Shown in pieces: positions 1-4,999 of a stretch of 6,111 bases of DNA. The notes beneath the pieces were generated by a model. That model was not told the origin of the DNA. It made no database searches and saw only the letters and a list, made by a program, of their open reading frames with translations. This DNA comes from an uncultured Clostridia bacterium. GTDB lineage: Bacteria > Bacillota > Clostridia > TANB77 > UBA1234. The translations under genes and the position numbers were made by a program. The number at the start of each line of letters is the position of its first letter. Position 1 is the first letter of the stretch. The DNA lies in the NCBI GenBank assembly GCA_947624765.1, contig CANQLS010000098.1:1-6111 (forward strand), given 5' to 3'.

Positions 1-617
1 GGAATAATATTAGCAGAAGCAGCTCTTCCACCTCTCCAATCTTTCTTTGATGTACCATCTACTGTTTTTTGAGTTGCAGTAGTTGAATGTACAGTAGTCA
101 TAAGTCCATCTTTAATACCGAATTTATCATGAATAACTTTTGCTAGTGGTGCTAAACAGTTTGTTGTGCAAGAAGCGTTAGAAACTACATTCATATCTGG
201 TGTATATTTATCTTGGTTAACACCCATAACAAACATAGGTGCATCTTTTGAAGGAGCACTAATAACAACTTTCTTTGCTCCACCTTGTAAATGAGCACTT
301 GCAGTTTCCATTGTTGTGAAAACGCCTGAACATTCTAAAACATATTCTACACCAACTTCGCCCCAAGGAACGTTTGCTGGTTCTTTTTCATTAAATACTT
401 TTACTCTCTTTCCATTTACAACTAATTCACCATTGTCAGCATAAACCTCACCTCTAAATTGTCCATGAACTGTATCATGCTTAATCATATAAACCATATA
501 TTCTACATCAATAAAAGGATCGTTAATTGCTACCACATCAATATCATCTTTTTCTAAAGATGCTGAAAATGCTAAACTACCAATTCTTCCAAAACCATTA
601 ATACCTGCTTTTACCAT
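1..617 (-). CDS. gap: Glyceraldehyde-3-phosphate dehydrogenase, C-terminus cut by window edge
   Basis: This is the phosphorylating glycolytic GAPDH, a cytosolic tetramer converting glyceraldehyde 3-phosphate, phosphate and NAD+ to 1,3-bisphosphoglycerate. The first 205 codons of a usual ~335 are present; the rest lies beyond position 1. The N-terminal Rossmann motif NGFGRIG is at residues 7-13. Asn32-Asp33 (AINDP) is the acidic end of beta-2 that normally favours NAD over NADP. The catalytic motif SNASCTTNCLAPL places the nucleophile at Cys150 and its partner His177 in TTVHSTTATQKT. The S-loop VDGTSKKDWRGGRAAS begins at 186. Start ATG at 617 has GGAGGA 7 nt upstream. The protein reads like the eukaryotic/E. 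coli GapA clade (NDPFID, VFTTME, SAHLQGGAKKV, APMFVMGVN) rather than the usual Bacillus type. Ser14 and Ser18 stand where Arg is normal. A promoter of its own lies just upstream. Identity is certain; the clade assignment is from memory of family sequences. Confidence 0.97.
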   Translation of the reverse strand, partial: MVKAGINGFGRIGSLAFSASLEKDDIDVVAINDPFIDVEYMVYMIKHDTVHGQFRGEVYADNGELVVNGKRVKVFNEKEPANVPWGEVGVEYVLECSGVFTTMETASAHLQGGAKKVVISAPSKDAPMFVMGVNQDKYTPDMNVVSNASCTTNCLAPLAKVIHDKFGIKDGLMTTVHSTTATQKTVDGTSKKDWRGGRAASANII

Positions 618-624
618 AATAAAT

Positions 625-630
625 TCCTCC
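625..630 (-). promoter_or_regulatory. Ribosome binding site of gap
   Basis: GGAGGA on the minus strand, 7 nt before the gap ATG. It is a near-perfect anti-16S match, as expected for a highly expressed glycolytic gene, and it fixes the start codon. Confidence 0.9.
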
Positions 631-651
631 TTTATTCTCATTTATTCAAAT

Positions 652-678
652 TTTATACCATTATTTCTTTTTTTGCAA
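652..678 (-). promoter_or_regulatory. Probable sigma-A promoter of gap, extended -10
   Basis: On the minus strand an extended -10, TGG followed by TATAAA (652-660), is preceded by TTGCAA (673-678) as a -35 with a short 15-nt spacer containing most of an A7 run (668-674). Transcription would begin near 645, giving a leader of about 28 nt that holds the ribosome binding site. The TGn extension could compensate for the poor -35 and short spacing. The promoter sits in the 65-nt gap after the patatin stop, so gap can be expressed apart from hisS and the patatin gene. No hairpin-plus-U terminator is seen in this gap, so readthrough from upstream is possible. Confidence 0.55.
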
Positions 679-682
679 TATG

Positions 683-1522
683 CTATTTCCCCAATTTTTG
701 CATTACTGCATCATAACCAGTTTGATAACATTTATTCATATCATCAATAGTTAAAAGGCTAGTGCCATTTGCATCAATTTCTACATCAACATCCACTAAT
801 TTTCTTGCCTCTTCTACATCTTTTTGTGAAAAAATATCACATGTTCGCAATAAAATATTCATCAAATTTTCTGTTGGCTTATATTCATCTAATTTGAATG
901 AAAATGAAATTGTTTTTTCCGCACCCATGCTTTTCAAAATTTTTACTGGTAAATTATCTTTAGTTCCACCATCAATAAAATTATATTTACGATAATCACA
1001 TGTTGTAAATATACCTGGAAAAGAAGCACTAGCACGAACTGCAATGCCAATCGGTGCATCATAAATATATTCCACACCCTTTGGTGGATCATCTTTTATA
1101 GTACGTGATAAAAAAATACATTCATTTGTGGATATTGTATCAACAGTTGCTATTGCAATTGGTATATCCAAATCACTCATTTTTTCATAGCCTCTTAATT
1201 TTGCAACATTTTGAACAAAAGATTCAATTTTATATCCATCTGTTAATCCACCTATTTGTGCCTCGCCATGTAAAATTAAAGTGCTAGCAGCCTTGATAAA
1301 AGGCATTTTACTAAACTTCGTAAACACTCCGTAATAATTTCCAACAATTTCTTTTATTTCATCAATTGTAAATTTCATTGCATATAATATAGCTATAAAA
1401 CTACCAGAACTAGTTCCTGAAATATAATCTACTTTAATATTTAAATCTTCTAAAGCTTTCAGTGCTCCAATATGTGCAACACACTTTAGTCCGCCACCAG
1501 CAAATGCAAGTCCAATTCCCAT
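683..1522 (-). CDS. Patatin-like phospholipase family protein
   Basis: A 279-residue serine hydrolase of the patatin family, which cleaves acyl esters from phospholipids or other lipids with a Ser-Asp dyad. The three family blocks are present: the oxyanion-hole loop GGGLK at residues 9-13; the nucleophile elbow G-T-S-S-G at 36-40 with Ser38 as nucleophile; and the AVRASASFPGIF block (161-172) followed by the DGG triad motif with catalytic Asp184. There is no signal peptide or membrane segment, so it is likely cytosolic or peripheral to the membrane. Its length fits a single patatin domain like the bacterial RssA/YlbK group, with no extra domain. ATG at 1522 has AAAGGA 7 nt upstream. It follows hisS by 3 nt, so the two are co-transcribed and probably translationally coupled. 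The substrate cannot be told from sequence. Confidence 0.93.
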   Translation of the reverse strand: MGIGLAFAGGGLKCVAHIGALKALEDLNIKVDYISGTSSGSFIAILYAMKFTIDEIKEIVGNYYGVFTKFSKMPFIKAASTLILHGEAQIGGLTDGYKIESFVQNVAKLRGYEKMSDLDIPIAIATVDTISTNECIFLSRTIKDDPPKGVEYIYDAPIGIAVRASASFPGIFTTCDYRKYNFIDGGTKDNLPVKILKSMGAEKTISFSFKLDEYKPTENLMNILLRTCDIFSQKDVEEARKLVDVDVEIDANGTSLLTIDDMNKCYQTGYDAVMQKLGK

Positions 1523-1525
1523 ATG

Positions 1526-2836
1526 TTATCCTTTCTTAAAACGAAGTAATAATTCTTCTAATGCCATATTTTCCTGTTCTCCAGTCTGCATATTCTTTAA
1601 AGAAATAGTGTTAGTCTTATACTCATCTTCTCCAATAATGACTGCATAAGGAACATCTAGCTTATTTGCATAATTCATCTTCTTTTTAATATTTTTATTT
1701 TCCATATATAGTTCTGTGCAAATACCATTATTTCTTAATATATTCACAATATTAATTGGATATGATAAATCTTCTAACATTGGAATAACAATTACATCAG
1801 AAATTGATTTTTTCGATGATAATCTTAATAATTTATATTCATTCAAAATATAAAATAATCTAGTTAGTCCAATCGATATACCTACTCCAGGTAATTTTTG
1901 CTTTGTATAATATTCAGCCAAATTTTCATATCTGCCCCCTGAACAAACACTACCAATTTCAGGATAAGCATCTATAACAGTTTCATATACAGTACCTGTA
2001 TAATAGTCTAAGCCTCTAGCAATACTTAAGTCAACAATATAATAATCTTTTGGTATACCAAACAATTGCATATATTTTGCAACAGTTTCTAGCTCCTGTA
2101 AACCAGCTTTAAATGTATCATCTTCAATAGATAAACTATTTAGATATGATAAAACATCATCTTTTGTCGTGATAAATTCTAATATTTTATTGGCAGTATC
2201 CTTTGCAATGCTTAAATCGTCAAACATTTCCATTAGTATATCTTTTCCAACTTTTTCAATTTTATCAATAATTCTTAAAACTTCTGTCGTCTTTTCAGAT
2301 AAACCTAACGAATTTAAAAATCCAGTTAAAACTTTTCTATTATTAATTTTAATTGTAAATTTTCCAAAATCCAATTCAGAAAAAATGTGGTAAATAATGC
2401 TTGCCACTTCTGCATCATTAGAAATACTTAGTTCTCCATCACCAATAACATCAATATCACATTGATAAAACTCTCTATATCTGCCTCTTTGTACCCTTTC
2501 ACCACGATAAACTTTTCCAATTTGATATCTTCTAAATGGAAATGTTATATCATGATAATTTTTGGCAACATATTTCGCTAAAGGAACTGTTAAATCAAAC
2601 CTTAATGATAAATCAGTTTCACCTTTCATAAAGCGATAAATTTGTTTCTCTGTTTCTCCTCCCGCTTTTGCTAACAATACTTCCGAAAATTCTATAGCAG
2701 GTGTATCAATTGGAAGAAATCCCGCTTTCTCATAGTTATCTTGAATAATTTTTTTAATTTGATTAAATATGATCTGATCTTGCGGTAAAAGTTCTAAGAA
2801 ACCAGGTAACGTTCTTGGTTCTATAATTTTGTTCAT
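1526..2836 (-). CDS. hisS: Histidyl-tRNA synthetase
   Basis: A class II aminoacyl-tRNA synthetase that activates histidine with ATP and loads it on tRNA-His in the cytosol as a dimer. At 436 residues it has the full family length. Motif 2, with the FRRYQIGKVYRGE stretch and then GRYREFYQCD, spans 101-127. The histidine-specific loop ARGLDYYTG is at 273-281. Motif 3, GVGISIGLTRL, is at 317-327 with its Arg326 intact; the residue before it is Thr rather than the more usual Glu/Asp. The C-terminal anticodon-binding domain runs from about 346 (DVIVIPM) to the end. Intact motif 2 and histidine loop argue for a true synthetase rather than the HisZ regulatory paralogue. ATG at 2836 follows GAGGTGA closely. 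A strong promoter lies immediately upstream. The next gene is a patatin lipase, not the aspS often found after hisS in Bacillota. Confidence 0.97.
   Translation of the reverse strand: MNKIIEPRTLPGFLELLPQDQIIFNQIKKIIQDNYEKAGFLPIDTPAIEFSEVLLAKAGGETEKQIYRFMKGETDLSLRFDLTVPLAKYVAKNYHDITFPFRRYQIGKVYRGERVQRGRYREFYQCDIDVIGDGELSISNDAEVASIIYHIFSELDFGKFTIKINNRKVLTGFLNSLGLSEKTTEVLRIIDKIEKVGKDILMEMFDDLSIAKDTANKILEFITTKDDVLSYLNSLSIEDDTFKAGLQELETVAKYMQLFGIPKDYYIVDLSIARGLDYYTGTVYETVIDAYPEIGSVCSGGRYENLAEYYTKQKLPGVGISIGLTRLFYILNEYKLLRLSSKKSISDVIVIPMLEDLSYPINIVNILRNNGICTELYMENKNIKKKMNYANKLDVPYAVIIGEDEYKTNTISLKNMQTGEQENMALEELLLRFKKG
1530..1535 (-). promoter_or_regulatory. Ribosome binding site of the patatin gene, abutting the hisS stop
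   Basis: AAAGGA on the minus strand lies 7 nt before the patatin ATG. It falls within the last hisS codons, next to the TAA stop at 1526-1528. Ribosomes finishing hisS would therefore terminate over the start region of the lipase, which suggests translational coupling. Confidence 0.8.
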
Positions 2837-2840
2837 TTCA

Positions 2841-2847
2841 TCACCTC
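2841..2847 (-). promoter_or_regulatory. Ribosome binding site of hisS
   Basis: GAGGTGA on the minus strand ends 4 nt before the ATG at 2836; the GAGG core is 7 nt away. An out-of-frame ATG overlaps its end (2839-2841), but only 2836 opens the synthetase frame. Confidence 0.85.
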
Positions 2848-2855
2848 ACGGCTTT

Positions 2856-2884
2856 ATTTTACTATTTTTACAATATACAGTCAA
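2856..2884 (-). promoter_or_regulatory. Strong sigma-A promoter of hisS
   Basis: On the minus strand, -35 TTGACT (2879-2884) and -10 TAAAAT (2856-2861) are separated by exactly 17 nt, close to the housekeeping consensus. Transcription should start near 2849-2850, only a few bases before the ribosome binding site, so the hisS leader would be about 13 nt. It begins a new transcription unit (hisS and patatin) after the HD gene, whose stop is at 2909. No intrinsic terminator for the upstream unit is visible in this 72-nt gap. Confidence 0.8.
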
Positions 2885-2908
2885 CAAAAATCAATACTAT
2901 TAAGCTAT

Positions 2909-3949
2909 TTATTCACCTAACAAGTCTTGAAATCCTAACACATATGCATAGAGTTCCGTATTAGTGTTTAAATATAAATTAATCTCATTTCTACACTCTT
3001 CTGAAAAACTAGATGCTCGCGTATAGCCTCCTCTTACTCTAATTAACGGATCTACATATTGACTCTTGGTAATTACCTTTTTACAATATTCTCCCTCCAA
3101 TGGAGTAAATCTTGTATAAATTTTATCCAATTTAGAAAGCTTTTTCCAGCCCTCACTAATCCTTTTATCACTACTACTAATACCCATTTCTAAAATCGCT
3201 CTATCACCAAATTTATACAAGTCATCATTTGTAATTTCATCTCTTTCAATCATCAAACGAAGCAAATCCGAAATAATTTGCAAAATAATTTTAAACTCAT
3301 AAGACCTATATCTCTTTCCCATTTCCAAACTAATTTTACAAAAATTAATTCCTAAACTTGGAGTATCAAAAGCAAATTCTGGTATATTTTCCTCATTTGG
3401 TACAATAGTAATGTCATTATATAACTCTTTAATTTCATCAATTGTACATAGTTTAGTAAAATATGCTCCATGCAATAAATACTCCAAACAATTTGCACAC
3501 AATTTAGGTACTTCATTACAAACTAATGGATACGTATGTGGCACAGTAACTTCATGGAGTGGCAATTGATTTTGCAAACAATAATCAAATAATACATCTG
3601 AACTCACAACTTTTTCATAAATCTTCTTAGTTAATTCATCTTTCTCAACAGTTATAGCATAAGCAAAAGCTGGAGAAGCTATATCATGTATAAGCCCTGC
3701 AAATATTTGTTTATTATCGCTAATAAATTTATCCAAAATTAATGCTACACCCACGCAATGATCTAATTTTGTATAAGGATAAGAAAACATATTGAAACTA
3801 CTAAAGCGAATTCCACAACTTTGGCTAATCATATTTAAATGTAAAAGTTCTTGAGCGTTTAACAAAGATTTTATTGTATCTAAAATCTTTTCATTATACA
3901 CTTGATGAATCGCTTGAACTTCTTTTGTTCTTAAATTAATATATTCCAT
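2909..3949 (-). CDS. HD-domain protein of unknown function, metal site partly degenerate
   Basis: A soluble protein of about 346 residues with an N-terminal HD (metal-dependent phosphohydrolase-like) domain and a C-terminal region I do not recognise. Numbering from the upstream ATG at 3958, the first metal histidine is His67 in KLDHCVGVA and the HD pair is His91-Asp92 in LIHDIASPAFAY. Later, PKLCANCLEYLLHG (151-164) occupies the place where relatives usually read ADRLEY or DRLDY, so Asn156 replaces the expected fourth metal ligand Asp. Tyr100 sits where FSH/FAH is usual. The start chosen is ATG 3949, because AAGGA (3959-3963) is 9 nt from it but directly abuts the ATG at 3958. A stop at 3962-3964 blocks any longer form. 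It follows the antiporter by about 30 nt and is probably in the same operon. A nucleotide phosphohydrolase or a binding-only protein are both possible; the substrate is unknown. Confidence 0.85.
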   Translation of the reverse strand: MEYINLRTKEVQAIHQVYNEKILDTIKSLLNAQELLHLNMISQSCGIRFSSFNMFSYPYTKLDHCVGVALILDKFISDNKQIFAGLIHDIASPAFAYAITVEKDELTKKIYEKVVSSDVLFDYCLQNQLPLHEVTVPHTYPLVCNEVPKLCANCLEYLLHGAYFTKLCTIDEIKELYNDITIVPNEENIPEFAFDTPSLGINFCKISLEMGKRYRSYEFKIILQIISDLLRLMIERDEITNDDLYKFGDRAILEMGISSSDKRISEGWKKLSKLDKIYTRFTPLEGEYCKKVITKSQYVDPLIRVRGGYTRASSFSEECRNEINLYLNTNTELYAYVLGFQDLLGE

Positions 3950-3958
3950 AATCCTCAT

Positions 3959-3963
3959 TCCTT
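3959..3963 (-). promoter_or_regulatory. Ribosome binding site of the HD gene, decides the start
   Basis: AAGGA on the minus strand is 9 nt before ATG 3949 but has zero spacing to ATG 3958. A second GAGGA (3952-3956) lies only 2 nt before 3949. The spacing favours initiation at 3949, trimming three residues from the longest frame. Confidence 0.6.
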
Positions 3964-3965
3964 AC

Positions 3966-3985
3966 ATAACTTAGATTTAAGTTAT
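3966..3985. repeat. Perfect 8-bp inverted repeat at the antiporter/HD junction
   Basis: ATAACTTA (3966-3973) and TAAGTTAT (3978-3985) are exact reverse complements around a 4-nt loop, GATT. The repeat covers the antiporter stop codon (3982-3984) and ends 3 nt before the HD ribosome binding site. Each stem has one G-C pair, so as RNA it would be weak, and there is no U-run to make it a terminator. It could be a small intercistronic stem-loop, a protein operator, or chance in AT-rich DNA. Confidence 0.6.
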
Positions 3986-4971
3986 TTTCTAAATATAACA
4001 AATACTGTATACAACGCATAAAGAGCAACTAGCAAAGCACCCTCTAAACGTCCCACTTCATATTTTCCGTGATTTTTAGCAAACAAAATTAAAATACATG
4101 AAGTTGCCAAAACCATAAATGTATCTACAATCAAAGTTTGATTAGGTAATGCCATCGGAAAGATTATAGACGACAATCCTAAAACTAATAAAATATTGAA
4201 AATATTACTTCCAATTATATTTCCAACTGCAATATCTTGCTTTCCTTTCTTAATCGCCGTAATTGACGTTACAATCTCAGGCAATGATGTACCTACTGAA
4301 ACAATTAAAATCGCAATAAAAGTTTCTGAAATATTCAACCTACTCGAGGCATCTGTAACTGAATCTACAACCATATCTCCACCAAAGAAAAGCATAGCAA
4401 TACCTAATATCATCAACAAAATATTTTTGCCAAGCTTATCCATATCTTTTAACTTTAATCTAAATTCAGTTTCTTCAGATTTTTTTCTGTTTTTAAAATA
4501 CCCTTCAAAATCATAAAGATTATAATACATGAAAACCATAAATAAAATAATCAAAATAATTCCTTCAGACCTAGAAATCATATTCGTATTACCATTATTC
4601 AAAGCTACATCTATGACCATAATAAATAATACTGCAGCTGACAAAAAGTTCATATACATATCTTTACGCACGGTATTTTTTGAAAATGAAATAGGCTTTA
4701 TAATGGCTACAATACCCAATATCATACATACATTAAACATATTTGAACCTAAAATATTACCCAATGTAATACCATTGCTTTCATTTTGGGCAGCATTCAA
4801 TGAAATAATTAACTCTGGAAGGCTAGTACCAAACGCCACTAAAGTTAAACCTAATAACATCTCACTAATGCGAAATACTTTTCCAATCTCAGAACCAGAA
4901 TCTACAAATAAGTCAGCACCTTTTATAACTAGAAATATTCCTATAGCTAAGAAAATAATATCCCAAATCAT
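3982..4971 (-). CDS. Calcium/sodium antiporter, CaCA family
   Basis: An integral membrane cation exchanger of about 329 residues, the usual length of bacterial YrbG-like Ca2+/Na+ antiporters. It has the two inverted alpha-repeats that define the family. Numbering from the upstream ATG at 4977, alpha-1 is VAFGTSLPELIISL (47-60) plus GNILGSNMFN (73-82). Alpha-2 is VSVGTSLPEIVTSI (226-239) plus GNIIGSNIFN (252-261). Glu55 and Glu234 in the GTSLPE motifs are the expected cation ligands. Hydrophobic segments before, between and after these fit about ten helices, with a charged cytoplasmic-type loop at about 158-183. The start chosen is ATG 4971, because AAGGAG (4979-4984) is 7 nt from it and only 1 nt from ATG 4977. 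It lies about 28 nt downstream of uvrB with no visible promoter, so it is likely co-transcribed with it. Ion preference (Ca2+, with Na+ or H+ as counter-ion) is inferred from the family. Confidence 0.93.
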   Translation of the reverse strand: MIWDIIFLAIGIFLVIKGADLFVDSGSEIGKVFRISEMLLGLTLVAFGTSLPELIISLNAAQNESNGITLGNILGSNMFNVCMILGIVAIIKPISFSKNTVRKDMYMNFLSAAVLFIMVIDVALNNGNTNMISRSEGIILIILFMVFMYYNLYDFEGYFKNRKKSEETEFRLKLKDMDKLGKNILLMILGIAMLFFGGDMVVDSVTDASSRLNISETFIAILIVSVGTSLPEIVTSITAIKKGKQDIAVGNIIGSNIFNILLVLGLSSIIFPMALPNQTLIVDTFMVLATSCILILFAKNHGKYEVGRLEGALLVALYALYTVFVIFRK

Positions 4972-4978
4972 TTTCATT

Positions 4979-4984
4979 CTCCTT
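4979..4984 (-). promoter_or_regulatory. Ribosome binding site of the antiporter, decides the start
   Basis: AAGGAG on the minus strand is 7 nt before ATG 4971 and just 1 nt before ATG 4977. Normal spacing selects 4971, giving a protein starting MIWDIIFLAIG. It lies within the short gap after the uvrB stop. Confidence 0.75.
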
Positions 4985-4999
4985 CTCTTTTGTTTTTAT

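Noticed and set aside
2885..2908. Short repeats (CTATT copies) after the HD stop as a terminator
   Set aside because: No stem of useful length or G+C content precedes the T-run, so it does not qualify as an intrinsic terminator.
683..3949. Patatin lipase near an HD-domain protein as a possible anti-phage (CBASS-like) system
   Set aside because: CBASS needs a nucleotidyltransferase such as a CD-NTase, and none is present. The two genes are separated by hisS and its own promoter, and everything around them is housekeeping.
4475..4498. A-rich run in the antiporter gene (minus strand, around the NRKKSEE segment) as a slippery frameshift site
   Set aside because: The frame is intact across it, and the following segment encodes the expected second alpha-repeat. 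It is just Lys codons in an AT-rich genome.
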